64,000 bases of DNA, taken from assembly GCF_020884795.1 (NCBI RefSeq), contig NZ_BBZF01000014.1, forward strand, positions 282,953 through 346,952, in the 5' to 3' direction. The stretch's first letter is position 1. Every line of letters starts with the position of its first letter. The DNA is from Micromonospora okii. Lineage in GTDB: Bacteria > Actinomycetota > Actinomycetes > Mycobacteriales > Micromonosporaceae. A program made the position numbers and the translations under genes. The notes beneath the pieces are model-generated. The model had not been told where the DNA came from, made no database searches, and saw only the letters and a program-made list of their open reading frames with translations. Of this stretch, positions 15,107 to 23,777 are shown piece after piece.

Positions 15107-18100
15107 TCAGGCGCGGCGGAGCCAGAAGGTCAGCCCCAGCGACTCGTCGGTGAACGGCTGCGCGTCGGCCCAGTCCGGCTCGCCCTCGGCGCAGTCGGTC
15201 GCGAGCACCTCCTCGGCCACCAGGTCGCGGTGCTCGGCGACGGCCAGCGCCGTCTCCTCCCGGTCGGCCCGGTAGCGCAGCGCGATCCGGTCGGTCACCT
15301 CCAGGCCGCTGCCCTTGCGCGCCTCCTGGATCTGCCGGATCGCGTCCCGGGCCACGCCGGCGCGGCGCAGCTCGGGGGTGACGTGCAGGTCCAGCGCCAG
15401 CGTCGCGCCCGACTCGCTCGCCACCGCCCAGCCCGCCCGGGGCGTCTCGGTGATCACGACCTCGTCGGGGCCGAGGGTCACCGGCTCGTCGCCGACCGGC
15501 ACGGTGGCCGTGCCGGTCTCGCGCAGGGCGTCGCGCAGCGCCGCCGCGTCGGCGGCGGCGATGGCGGCGGCGACCTGCTGCACCGCCTTGCCGAAGCGCT
15601 TGCCGAGGGCGCGGAAGTTCGCCTTCGCGGTGACGTCGACCAGCGAGCCGCCCGCCTCGTCGAGGGCGGCGACCGACCCGACGTTCAGCTCGGCGGCGAT
15701 CTCCGCCAGCAGCTCCGGGGTCAGCTCCGCGAAGCCGCGCGCCGAGGCCAGGGCCCGGGACAGCGGCTGGCGCACCTTCATGCCGGAGTCGGCGCGGGCC
15801 GCCCGGCCCAGCTCGACCAGCCGCCGCACCAGCGCCATCCGGGCCGACAGCGCCGGGTCGACCAGCGCGTCGTCGGCGACCGGGTACTCGGCCAGGTGCA
15901 CCGACGGCGGGGCCTGCGGGTCGACCGGCACGACGAGGTCCTGCCAGACCCGCTCGGCGACGAACGGGGTGAGCGGGGCCAGCAGCAGGGTGAGCGTGGA
16001 GAGCGCCTCGTGCAGGGTGGCCAGCGCCGCCGCGTCGCCCCGCCAGAAGCGCCGCCGGCTGCGCCGCACGTACCAGTTGGAGAGGTCGTCGATGAACGCC
16101 GACAGCAGCCGGCCCGCCAGGTGCGTGTCGTACTCGGTCATGGCGGCGTCGACCTGCCGGACCAGCGTGTTCAGCTCCGACAGCAGCCAGCGGTCCAGGA
16201 CCGGCCGGTCCGCCGGCGCGGGGTCGGCGGCCGACGGCGACCAGCCGGCGGTACGGCCGTAGAGGGCCTGGAAGGCGACCGTGTTCCAGTAGGTCAGCAG
16301 GATCTTGCGGACCACCTCCTGGAGGGTGGTGTGCCCGACCCGCCGGGCGGCCCACGGCGAGCCGACCGACGCCATGAACCAGCGGACGGCGTCGGCCCCG
16401 TGCCGGTCCAGCAGCGGGATCGGTTCCAGGATGTTGCCGAGGTGCTTGGACATCTTCCGGCCGTCCTCGGCCAGGATGTGCCCGAGGCAGACGACGTTCT
16501 CGTACGGCGAGCGGTCGAAGACCAGCGTGCCGATCGCCATCAGGGTGTAGAACCAGCCGCGCGTCTGGTCGATGGCCTCGGAGATGAACTGCGCCGGGTA
16601 GCGCTGGTCGAACGTCTCGACCCCCCGGTACGGGTAGCCGAACTGCGCGAACGGCATGGCCCCCGAGTCGTACCAGGCGTCGATGACGTCCGGCACCCGG
16701 CGGGCGGTCTCCCCGCACCGGCAGGCGAACGTCACGTCGTCGATGTACGGCCGGTGCGGGTCGAGCCCGCCGAGGTCGCTGCCGGTCAGCTCGCCCAGCT
16801 CCGCGAGGGAGCCGACGCAGGTCAGGTGCCCCTCCGGGCAGCGCCAGATCGGCAGCGGGGTGCCCCAGTACCGCCGCCGGGACAGCGCCCAGTCGACGTT
16901 GTTGGCGAGCCAGTCGCCGTACCGGCCGTGCTTGACGGTCGCCGGGTGCCAGGCGGTGTTCTCGTTCTCCCGCAGCAGCGCGTCGCGCACGGCGGTGGTG
17001 CGGATGTACCAGGACGGCTGGGCGTAGTAGATGAGCGCGGTGTGGCAGCGCCAGCAGTGCGGGTAGCTGTGCTCGTACGCGTTCTCGCGGAACAGCAGCC
17101 CCCGGGCCGTGAGGTCCTCGACCAGCGGCCGGTCGGCGTCCTTGAAGAACAGCCCGCCGACCAGCGGCAGGTCGGCCTCGAAGCGCCCGTCCGGCCGGAT
17201 CGGGTTGACCATCGGCAGGCCGTACGCGCGGCTGACGGCGAGGTCGTCCGCGCCGAACGCCGGGGCCTGGTGGACCAGGCCGGTGCCGCTGTCCGTCGTC
17301 ACGTACGACGCCAGCACGACGATGTGCGCCTCCGGCACCTCGACCAGCTCGAACGGGGGACGGTACGTCCACCGCTCCAGCTCCTTGCCCTGGAAGGACT
17401 CCCCGGTGAGGTCCCACCCGTCGCCGAGCGCCGAGGCGAGCAGCGGCTCGGCGACGACGATCTGCTCCTCGCCGTCGGTGGCGACGACGTACCGGACGTC
17501 GGGGTGCACCGCGACCGCCACGTTCGACGGCAGCGTCCACGGCGTCGTCGTCCAGACCAGCAGCGAGGCGCGGCCGGCGAGCGGCCCGGAGGTCAGCGGG
17601 AAGCGGACGAAGACGGACGGGTCGACGACCGTCTCGTACCCCTGACTCACCTCGTGGTCCGACAGGCCGGTCTCGTCCCGGGGGCACCACGGCGCGACCC
17701 GGAAGTCCTCCACCAGCAGGCCCTTGTCGAAGATGACCTTGAGCGACCACCAGACCGACTCGATGTACTGCGGGTCCATCGTCCGGTACGCGTCGTCCAT
17801 GTCGACCCAGTAGCCCATGCGCTCGGTGAGCGCGGCGAACGCGTCGGTGTGCCGGGTGACGGAGTCGCGGCAGCGGTCGTTGAACTCCGCGATGCCGTAC
17901 GCCTCGATGTCCTGCTTGCCGGAGAAGCCCAGCTCCCGCTCGACGGCCAGCTCGACGGGGAGGCCGTGGCAGTCCCAGCCCGCCTTGCGGGCGACGTGGA
18001 AGCCCTTCATCGTGCGGTAGCGCGGGAAGACGTCCTTGAAGACGCGCGCCTCGATGTGGTGCGCGCCGGGCATCCCGTTGGCGGTCGGCGGCCCCTCGTA

Positions 18101-18229
18101 GAACACCCACTCGGGGCGGCCCCGCGACTGCTCCAGGCTGCGCGCGAAGACGTCGTTCTCCCGCCAGAAGCGCAGGATCTCGTGGTCGAGCGCGGGCAGG
18201 TCGACCTGGCTCGGGACGCTGCGGTACAT
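15107..18229 (-). CDS. ileS: Isoleucyl-tRNA synthetase, type 2, with swapped GAHH signature
   Basis: 1040 residues. It charges tRNA-Ile in the cytoplasm. The class I signature normally HxGH is GAHH here (residues 55-58, bases 18056-18067), within PPTANGMPGAHHIEA. KMSK is intact at 592-595. The CP1 editing domain spans roughly residues 200-400, and the C-terminal anticodon-binding half is full length. The sequence is of the eukaryote-like type 2 kind, which resists mupirocin. The GXHH variant of this type has been reported as hyper-resistant with catalysis retained. Upstream is a T-box leader (18232-18405), so expression should rise when tRNA-Ile is uncharged. I see no second ileS in the window. 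A terminator-like repeat lies 15 bp past the stop. Confidence 0.95.
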   Translation of the reverse strand: MYRSVPSQVDLPALDHEILRFWRENDVFARSLEQSRGRPEWVFYEGPPTANGMPGAHHIEARVFKDVFPRYRTMKGFHVARKAGWDCHGLPVELAVERELGFSGKQDIEAYGIAEFNDRCRDSVTRHTDAFAALTERMGYWVDMDDAYRTMDPQYIESVWWSLKVIFDKGLLVEDFRVAPWCPRDETGLSDHEVSQGYETVVDPSVFVRFPLTSGPLAGRASLLVWTTTPWTLPSNVAVAVHPDVRYVVATDGEEQIVVAEPLLASALGDGWDLTGESFQGKELERWTYRPPFELVEVPEAHIVVLASYVTTDSGTGLVHQAPAFGADDLAVSRAYGLPMVNPIRPDGRFEADLPLVGGLFFKDADRPLVEDLTARGLLFRENAYEHSYPHCWRCHTALIYYAQPSWYIRTTAVRDALLRENENTAWHPATVKHGRYGDWLANNVDWALSRRRYWGTPLPIWRCPEGHLTCVGSLAELGELTGSDLGGLDPHRPYIDDVTFACRCGETARRVPDVIDAWYDSGAMPFAQFGYPYRGVETFDQRYPAQFISEAIDQTRGWFYTLMAIGTLVFDRSPYENVVCLGHILAEDGRKMSKHLGNILEPIPLLDRHGADAVRWFMASVGSPWAARRVGHTTLQEVVRKILLTYWNTVAFQALYGRTAGWSPSAADPAPADRPVLDRWLLSELNTLVRQVDAAMTEYDTHLAGRLLSAFIDDLSNWYVRRSRRRFWRGDAAALATLHEALSTLTLLLAPLTPFVAERVWQDLVVPVDPQAPPSVHLAEYPVADDALVDPALSARMALVRRLVELGRAARADSGMKVRQPLSRALASARGFAELTPELLAEIAAELNVGSVAALDEAGGSLVDVTAKANFRALGKRFGKAVQQVAAAIAAADAAALRDALRETGTATVPVGDEPVTLGPDEVVITETPRAGWAVASESGATLALDLHVTPELRRAGVARDAIRQIQEARKGSGLEVTDRIALRYRADREETALAVAEHRDLVAEEVLATDCAEGEPDWADAQPFTDESLGLTFWLRRA

Positions 18230-18231
18230 GG

Positions 18232-18405
18232 TTCCTCCGTCGGCGCGTGCGGAATGCTCCGGCGGAGGGACGAGGCCGTGGGGCCCCGCGGTACCACCCT
18301 CCTTGGCCGCGTACGGCCCGCTCGTTTCAGGGTGCGGCCGGTTCTACTCGGCCTCGCGGCCTTTCCTCCGGCGGCTCCGGGGTGATCTTCCCGCCGCGCA
18401 CGCCC
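18232..18405 (-). promoter_or_regulatory. T-box riboswitch for ileS, short stem I, translational type
   Basis: The T-box core AGGGTGGTACCGCGG is at 18286-18300 (minus strand). Upstream, a short stem CGGCGG/CCGCCG (18391-18396 with 18369-18374) holds the specifier ATC at 18384-18386, decoding isoleucine, with a purine after it. This matches the ultra-short stem I T-boxes of actinobacterial ileS. The ileS ribosome site CGGAGG sits just before the ATG and can pair with CCTCCG that follows the T-box, so control is by hiding the ribosome site rather than by termination. Uncharged tRNA-Ile should open it. Confidence 0.88.
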
Positions 18406-18480
18406 CCGGGCTTCCACCGTCCCCGGGTCTCTCATGGCTGCGTACGGCGGTACTCGTCCCCATCCACGCCTCGCGCGCCC

Positions 18481-18486
18481 AGTGTA
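18481..18486 (-). promoter_or_regulatory. Candidate -10 element of the ileS leader
   Basis: TACACT on the minus strand fits the actinomycete TANNNT -10 pattern and would start RNA near 18474, about 245 bases before the ileS ATG and upstream of the T-box. No clear -35 hexamer is present. Confidence 0.4.
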
Positions 18487-18574
18487 GCCCAGCCACCCCG
18501 GCGGCCCGCCGCGACGGCCGGCCCCGCCCCCGCGCGCCGTGCCGTGCGCCCGCGCTGTCCGGCGGCCTGCCGGG

Positions 18575-20254
18575 TCACCTCGGCGGCGGCGCGGCCACCT
18601 CCGGGGTGGCGGCGCGCGTGGCCCCGAGCGCCGCGTTGCGGATCGCCCGCAGCCGGAGCATGACGTCGTCCCCGCCGCGGCCGAAGTGGTCGTGCAGCGC
18701 CCGGTACTCGGCGTAGAGGGCGTCGTAGGCGCGCGCCCGGTCGGGGTCCGGCCGGTGGACGGCCTCGCGCACCCGCCCCATCGCCTCCGACGCCTCGCGC
18801 ACCGACGGGTACGCGCCGGCGGCCACGGCGGCGTGGATCGCCGACCCGAGCGCCGGGCCCTGCGCGGAGGCGATGACGCCCAGCGGCCGGTTGGTCACGT
18901 CGGCGTAGATGCGCATCAGCAGCTCGTTGGCGGTGAGGCCACCGGCGACCACCAGGTCGTCCACCGCCACCCCGGCCTCCACGAACGCCTCGATGATCAT
19001 GCGGGTGCCGTACGCCGTGGACTCCAGCAGCGCGCGGTAGACGTCCGGCGGCCGGGTGGCCAGGGTCATGCCGACGAGCATTCCGCTGAGGTCGTGGTTG
19101 ACCAGCAGCGAGCGGTTGCCGTTCCACCAGTCCAGCGCGACCAGGCCGTGCGCGCCGACCGGCTGGCGGGCGGCCAGTTCGGTGAGGCGCTCGTGCGAGG
19201 CGACCCCGGCGGGGGCGGCGTGCTCGACGAACCAGCCGAAGATGTCGCCGACCCCGCTCTGCCCGGCCTCGTAGCCCCACGCGCCGGGGCTGACGCCGCC
19301 GTCGACGACGCCGCACATGCCGGCCACCTCCGCGCGGTGCGTGCCGTTGACGATGTGGCAGGTGGAGGTGCCCATGATCACCACCAGCCGACCGGGCTCC
19401 ACGGCCCGCGCGGCGGCGGCGGTGACGTGCGCGTCGACGTTGCCGACGGCCACCGCGATCCCCTCCGGCAGGCCCGTGGCGGCTGCGGCGCGGTCGGTGA
19501 GCGCGCCGGCCCGCGCGCCGAGCGGCCGCACCGGTCCGTCCAGCTTGGTCACGAAGTCGCCGAAGCCCGGGTGGAGCGCGGCCAGGAAGCCCTCCGACGG
19601 GTAGCGGCCGTCCTGCCGCAGGCCCTTGTAGCCGGCCGCGCTGACGTTGCGGGTCTCGGTGCCGCAGAGCTGCCAGACGATCCAGTCGGCGGCCTCGATG
19701 ACGCGCTCGGCCCGGTGGTAGACCTCGGGGTCCTCCTCCAGGATCTGCAGGCCCTTGGCGAACTGCCACTCGGCGGAGACCCGGCCGCCGTACCGGCGCA
19801 GCCACGGCTCCGCCCGCTCCTGGGCCAGCGCGGTGATCCGGTCGGCGTGCGGCTGCGCGGCGTGGTGCTTCCACAGCTTGACCCAGGCGTGCGGCCGGTC
19901 GCGCAGCCCGGGCAGCTCGCAGAGCGGGGTGCCGTCGGCGAGCGTCGGCAGCACGGTGCAGGCGGTGAAGTCGATGCCGATGCCGACGATCGCGGCGGCG
20001 TCGACCCCCGAGGCGGAGACCGCGGCGGGGACGGCGTACCGCAGCACGTCGCGGTAGTCCTGCGGGTTCTGCAGGGCCCAGTCCGGCGGCAGCGCCGGGC
20101 CGCCGGGAAGCGCCGCGCTGATCACCCCGTCGCGGTACCCGTGCACCGCCGTGCCCAGCTCCGCGCCGTCACCGACCCGGACCACCAGGGCGCGCCCGGA
20201 GAGGGTGCCGAAGTCGACGCCGACGACGTAGCTCTCGCCGCCCACGGGGTTCAT
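18575..20254 (-). CDS. araB: Ribulokinase (FGGY carbohydrate kinase)
   Basis: 559 residues from ATG 20254, with GGAGG close upstream. The N-terminal nucleotide-binding motif GVDFGTLSGRALVV (about residues 12-25) and the FGGY second-domain elements (GEVGDIFG-like SGVGDIFGWFVEH and GLTANELLMRIYADVTNRPLGV) follow AraB rather than xylulokinase. It phosphorylates L-ribulose to L-ribulose 5-phosphate in arabinose use. There is no araA or araD beside it; the neighbours are ileS and a tRNA gene, so the partner genes must lie elsewhere or the substrate may differ (D-ribulose or other ribuloses). Transcribed alone. Confidence 0.85.
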   Translation of the reverse strand: MNPVGGESYVVGVDFGTLSGRALVVRVGDGAELGTAVHGYRDGVISAALPGGPALPPDWALQNPQDYRDVLRYAVPAAVSASGVDAAAIVGIGIDFTACTVLPTLADGTPLCELPGLRDRPHAWVKLWKHHAAQPHADRITALAQERAEPWLRRYGGRVSAEWQFAKGLQILEEDPEVYHRAERVIEAADWIVWQLCGTETRNVSAAGYKGLRQDGRYPSEGFLAALHPGFGDFVTKLDGPVRPLGARAGALTDRAAAATGLPEGIAVAVGNVDAHVTAAAARAVEPGRLVVIMGTSTCHIVNGTHRAEVAGMCGVVDGGVSPGAWGYEAGQSGVGDIFGWFVEHAAPAGVASHERLTELAARQPVGAHGLVALDWWNGNRSLLVNHDLSGMLVGMTLATRPPDVYRALLESTAYGTRMIIEAFVEAGVAVDDLVVAGGLTANELLMRIYADVTNRPLGVIASAQGPALGSAIHAAVAAGAYPSVREASEAMGRVREAVHRPDPDRARAYDALYAEYRALHDHFGRGGDDVMLRLRAIRNAALGATRAATPEVAAPPPR

Positions 20255-20406
20255 GGTCACCTCCACTCGACGGGCACAGCGTCGACGCCCGCGCACGGGT
20301 GCGTCAAGACGCCCACCGTGGCGTGCGGAGACCACAAAGAGAAGCGGGCATGGACGTAACCATGCCCGCGTAAACTGCTTTCCACCGCCCCACCCGTGGT
20401 GGGACA

Positions 20407-20482
20407 TGGTGGAGCCGAGGGGACTCGAACCCCTGACCCCCACACTGCCAGTGTGGTGCGCTACCAGCTGCGCCACGGCCCC
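20407..20482 (-). tRNA. tRNA-Ala (GGC anticodon), CCA encoded
   Basis: Reads GGGGCCGTGGCGCAGCTGGT from 20482 on the minus strand. The anticodon stem CCACA/TGTGG encloses the loop CTGGCAG, giving anticodon GGC (20447-20449). The acceptor stem GGGGCCG/CGGCTCC contains the G3-U70 pair that defines alanine tRNAs, and CCA is encoded at the 3' end. T-arm GGGGTTCGAGTCCCC is intact. No integrase or att-like duplication is near. Confidence 0.97.
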
Positions 20483-20572
20483 TTGCCTGTCGTCCCCGGT
20501 CGCCCGGGCACGGAGAGAACTATACACACGCCCGCCCGCATGGTCATCTCGCGGGGGTCCCCCTCCCGGGGG

Positions 20573-21172
20573 TCAGTTCAGCGCCACGTCCGGCGGGAAG
20601 TGGGCGACGGCTGCCAGCATCCCGCCCTGCCGCCGCAGCACCATCGGCCAGAGGTCGTCGGGCCGGTCGACGAACGCGTCGCCGGGCAGCGCGTCCAGGA
20701 CGAACCACGAGCCGTCCTCGATCTCCTGCTCCAGTTGGCCGGTGCCCCAGCCGGAGTAGCCGGCGAAGACCCGGATGCCGCCGATGCTCTCCCGCATCCG
20801 CTCCGGGTCGGCGGAGAGGTCGATCGTGCCCACGGCGCCGGAGACCTGGTGGAAGCCGCGCAGCCGCTGGCCCGGGGTGCGCATCCGGGCCAGGCAGATC
20901 GCCGAGTCCGGCTGGACCGGGCCGCCCTCGAACAGCACCGCCGGGTGCCGCGCGAGGTAGCTCCAGTCGCCCAGCACGTCGACGACCGGCATTTCCGTGG
21001 CCCGGTTCAGCACCACGCCCAGCGCCCCACCCGGCTCGTGCGCCACGAGCAGCACCACCGTGCGGTCGAAGTTCGGGTCCTTCAGCGTCGGGGTCGCGAC
21101 CAGCAGCCGTCCGGTCATCGACTCCATCGCACGCCCGCTGATCGCCTGTTCCTCTCCCTGCGTGTCGGACAT
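20573..21172 (-). CDS. YqgE/AlgH family protein (UPF0301)
   Basis: 199 residues from ATG 21172; a second ATG at 21127 (MESMTGRLLVATP) is also possible. It has the YqgE signature: LLVATPTLKDPNFDRTVVLL, HEPGGALGVVLNR, then FEGGPVQPDS and the FAGYSGWGTGQLEQEI segment near residues 135-150. Family members are cytoplasmic single-domain proteins with an alpha/beta fold. Roles proposed for proteobacterial AlgH in alginate control have not been established generally. It is divergent from the MTA phosphorylase gene across 135 bp, and 90 bp upstream of the tRNA-Ala gene. Confidence 0.88.
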   Translation of the reverse strand: MSDTQGEEQAISGRAMESMTGRLLVATPTLKDPNFDRTVVLLVAHEPGGALGVVLNRATEMPVVDVLGDWSYLARHPAVLFEGGPVQPDSAICLARMRTPGQRLRGFHQVSGAVGTIDLSADPERMRESIGGIRVFAGYSGWGTGQLEQEIEDGSWFVLDALPGDAFVDRPDDLWPMVLRRQGGMLAAVAHFPPDVALN

Positions 21173-21307
21173 CGTCAGTCGCGCGCCGCGAGGTCGGACT
21201 TCGGGCTCATCCGTGCTGTCAACGCCATGACTGGCACCATAGCCTGCGGCCGGTGCGGTGGTTAAGGTCTGACCGGTGGTGATCGGGTGGAATCGAGGGA
21301 GGCGACG

Positions 21308-22111
21308 ATGAGTCCGACGGCGGACATCGCGGTGATCGGCGGGTCCGGGCTCTACGCCCTGCTCGACGGCGCGACGGAACACCAGGTCGAGACGCCGTAC
21401 GGGGAGCCGTCGGACGCGGTCACGATCGCCGAGGTGGGTGGCCGTCGGGTCGCCTTCCTGCCCCGGCACGGGCGCGACCACCGGCACCCGCCGCACCTGA
21501 TCCCGTACCGGGCGAACCTCTGGGCGCTGCGGTCGCTCGGGGTGCGCCAGGTCCTCGCCCCGTGCGCGGTGGGCGGGCTCCGCCCCGAGCTGGGGCCGGG
21601 CTCCTTCGTGGTGCCGGACCAGCTCGTCGACCGCACCAGCGGCCGGCCGCAGACCTACTACGACCGGGGCGCGGTGCACGTCACCTTCGCCGACCCGTAC
21701 TGCCCGGTGGGCCGCCGGACGTTGCTGGACGCGGCGGCGGGCCGGGGGGTGTCGGCGGTCGACGGCGGGACGATGGTGGTCGTGGAGGGGCCGCGCTTCT
21801 CCACGCGGGCCGAGTCCCGCTGGTTCACCGCGATCGGCGGGGCGGTGGTCAACATGACCGGGCACCCGGAGGCGGTGCTGGCCCGGGAGCTGGCCCTCTG
21901 CTACACGCCGATCGCGCTGGTCACCGACCTCGACGCGGGGGTGGCCGGCGGCGAGTCGGTGACGCAGGAGGAGGTCTTCCGGGTCTTCGGGGAGAACACC
22001 GAGCGGCTGCGCGGGGTGCTGCTGGACGCGGTCGCCGCCCTGCCCGCCGAGCGGCACTGCCCGTGCGGGCACGCGCTGGACGGGATCGAGCTGCCCTTCG
22101 CCCTCCCCTGA
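21308..22111 (+). CDS. mtnP: S-methyl-5'-thioadenosine phosphorylase
   Basis: 267 residues from ATG 21308, behind GAGGGAGG. Phosphorolysis of methylthioadenosine frees adenine and methylthioribose-1-phosphate in methionine salvage. Motifs: phosphate loop GGSGLY (about 11-16), RHGRDHRHPPHLIPYRAN (about 56-73), purine-site EGPRFSTRAES (about 160-170) and VNMTGHPEAVLARE (about 182-195), with the VTDLDAG loop near 208. The family also includes methylthioinosine phosphorylases and purine nucleoside phosphorylases, so the exact base is not certain. No other methionine-salvage gene is adjacent. A Cys-rich CPCGHALDG tail is unusual and could bind metal. Confidence 0.85.
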   Translation: MSPTADIAVIGGSGLYALLDGATEHQVETPYGEPSDAVTIAEVGGRRVAFLPRHGRDHRHPPHLIPYRANLWALRSLGVRQVLAPCAVGGLRPELGPGSFVVPDQLVDRTSGRPQTYYDRGAVHVTFADPYCPVGRRTLLDAAAGRGVSAVDGGTMVVVEGPRFSTRAESRWFTAIGGAVVNMTGHPEAVLARELALCYTPIALVTDLDAGVAGGESVTQEEVFRVFGENTERLRGVLLDAVAALPAERHCPCGHALDGIELPFALP

Positions 22112-22153
22112 GCCGGGCGGGGCGAATCGCCCGGTAGGCGGGGCTTTTCCCGA

Positions 22154-22159
22154 TAGATT
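22154..22159 (+). promoter_or_regulatory. -10 element suggesting a leaderless transcript
   Basis: TAGATT lies six bases before the GTG at 22166, which puts the likely RNA start at or next to the start codon. There is no ribosome site in this position. No good -35. Confidence 0.5.
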
Positions 22160-22165
22160 CGGCGG

Positions 22166-23761
22166 GTGGCAACGGTCCGCGAGACGACCTACGACCTGCT
22201 CCGGGCGCTGGGCATGACCACCGTCTTCGGCAACCCCGGCTCCACCGAGGAGCCGTTCCTGGCCGACTTCCCCGCCGACTTCCGCTACGTGCACGCCCTC
22301 CAGGAGGCGTCCGCGGTCGCCATGGCCGACGGGTACGCCCAGGCCACCGGCCGCCCCGCGCACGTCAACCTGCACACCGCGCCGGGCCTCGGCAACGGCA
22401 TGGGCAACCTGGTCACCGCCTGGCACAACCGCACCCCGCTGATCGTCACCGCCGGCCAGCAGACCCGCCGGATGCTGCTGCTCGAACCCCGGCTGGCCAG
22501 CCCCCGGGCCGTGGAGCTGAGCCAGCCGTACGTCAAGTGGGCCCACGAGCCGGCCCGCGCCCAGGACATCCCGGCGGCGTTCATGCGGGCGTACGCCACG
22601 GCGGTCCAGCCGCCCGCCGGGCCGGTCTTCCTCTCCCTGCCGCTGGACGACTGGGAGCAGCCGGCGGACGGGACGCCCGAGGTGCGCAGCGTGGCCACCC
22701 GGTACGCCCCGGACCCGGCCCGGCTGCGGGACTTCGCCGCCGAGGTGGCCGCCAGCCGCTCCCCCGTGCTCGTCCTCGGCGGGGCGGTGGACTCAGCCGG
22801 GGCCTGGCCGGCGGCGGTCGCCCTGGCCGAGCGGCTGGCCGCCCCCGTCTGGGCCGCCCCGGCCCCGGAACGGGCCCCGTTCCCCGAGGACCACCCGCAC
22901 TTCCGGGGCGTCCTGCCGTACGCGATCGGGCCGCTCGGCGAGGCGCTGCGCGGGCACGACACGGTGCTGGTGGTCGGCGCGCCGGTGTTCCGCTACTACC
23001 CGCACGTGCCCGGGGAGTACCTGCCGGCCGGCACCCGGCTGCTGCACGTCACCGACGACCCGCAGGAGTCGGCCCGCGCCCCGGTCGGCGACAGCCTGCT
23101 GGCCGACCCCGGCCTGGCCCTGGCCGCCCTGGTCGACCTGCTCCCGGCGGCCGACCGCCCGCCCCCGCCGCCCCGCCCCGCGCCGGGGCCGCCCGAGGCC
23201 GGCCCGCCGCCGAGCGCGGACGCCCTCTTCGCCGCCCTGGCCCGGCACTGGCCGCCCGACGGGGTGCTGGTGCAGGAGACACCGTCCAACCTGGCCGCGC
23301 TGCGCCGCCGGCTGCGGATCACCCGCCCCGCCTCGTACTTCACGATGGCCAGCGGCGGCCTCGGCTTCGGGCTGCCGGCGGCGGTGGGGATCGCGCTCGC
23401 CGAGCGGGACACCGGGCGGAACCGGCCCGTGGTCGCCGTGATCGGCGACGGCTCGCTGCACTACTCGGTGCAGGCGCTGTGGACGGCCGCGCGGCTGCGC
23501 CTGCCGCTGGCCGTCGTGGTCCCGGTCAACCAGCAGTACGCGATCCTGAAGTCGTTCGCCGAGCTGAAGCACACCCCCGGGGTGCCCGGCCTGGACCTGC
23601 CCGGCCTGGACGTCACCGCCGTCGCCCGGGGGTACGGGTGCGCCGCCACGGTCGTCGAGGAGCCCGACCGGCTGGGCGACGCGCTGCGCGCGGCGCTGGC
23701 GGCGGACCGGCCCTCCGTGCTGCCGGTGCCGATCAGCACGGAGGTGCCGCCGCTGTTGTGA
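22166..23761 (+). CDS. Thiamine-diphosphate enzyme, benzoylformate-decarboxylase-like
   Basis: 531 residues. Domains in order: PYR (1-170), central (190-340) and PP (355-531). The PYR domain has FGNPGSTEEPFL (Ser26 of P. putida BFD), the activating Glu in HALQEASAVAMADGYA and His in VNLHTAPGLGN (His70). The PP domain has GDGSLHYSVQ ... VVPVNQQY, the GDG-N cofactor-metal motif. The GAPVFRYYPHVPGEYL loop matches BFD but replaces catalytic His281 by Tyr. It should decarboxylate a 2-keto acid, perhaps not benzoylformate. The start has no ribosome site and appears leaderless. Convergent with a lipoprotein gene, 16 bp away. Confidence 0.8.
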   Translation: MATVRETTYDLLRALGMTTVFGNPGSTEEPFLADFPADFRYVHALQEASAVAMADGYAQATGRPAHVNLHTAPGLGNGMGNLVTAWHNRTPLIVTAGQQTRRMLLLEPRLASPRAVELSQPYVKWAHEPARAQDIPAAFMRAYATAVQPPAGPVFLSLPLDDWEQPADGTPEVRSVATRYAPDPARLRDFAAEVAASRSPVLVLGGAVDSAGAWPAAVALAERLAAPVWAAPAPERAPFPEDHPHFRGVLPYAIGPLGEALRGHDTVLVVGAPVFRYYPHVPGEYLPAGTRLLHVTDDPQESARAPVGDSLLADPGLALAALVDLLPAADRPPPPPRPAPGPPEAGPPPSADALFAALARHWPPDGVLVQETPSNLAALRRRLRITRPASYFTMASGGLGFGLPAAVGIALAERDTGRNRPVVAVIGDGSLHYSVQALWTAARLRLPLAVVVPVNQQYAILKSFAELKHTPGVPGLDLPGLDVTAVARGYGCAATVVEEPDRLGDALRAALAADRPSVLPVPISTEVPPLL

Positions 23762-23777
23762 GGGCCGGCGCGCCGGT

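Noticed and set aside
14624..18385. A 1253-codon plus-strand open frame opposite ileS
   Set aside because: Shadow of ileS: no motif, low-complexity Arg/Gly/Val sequence, and ileS plus its T-box account for the region.
20380..20520. Integration site at tRNA-Ala
   Set aside because: No integrase, no repeated tRNA 3' end and ordinary core genes on both sides.
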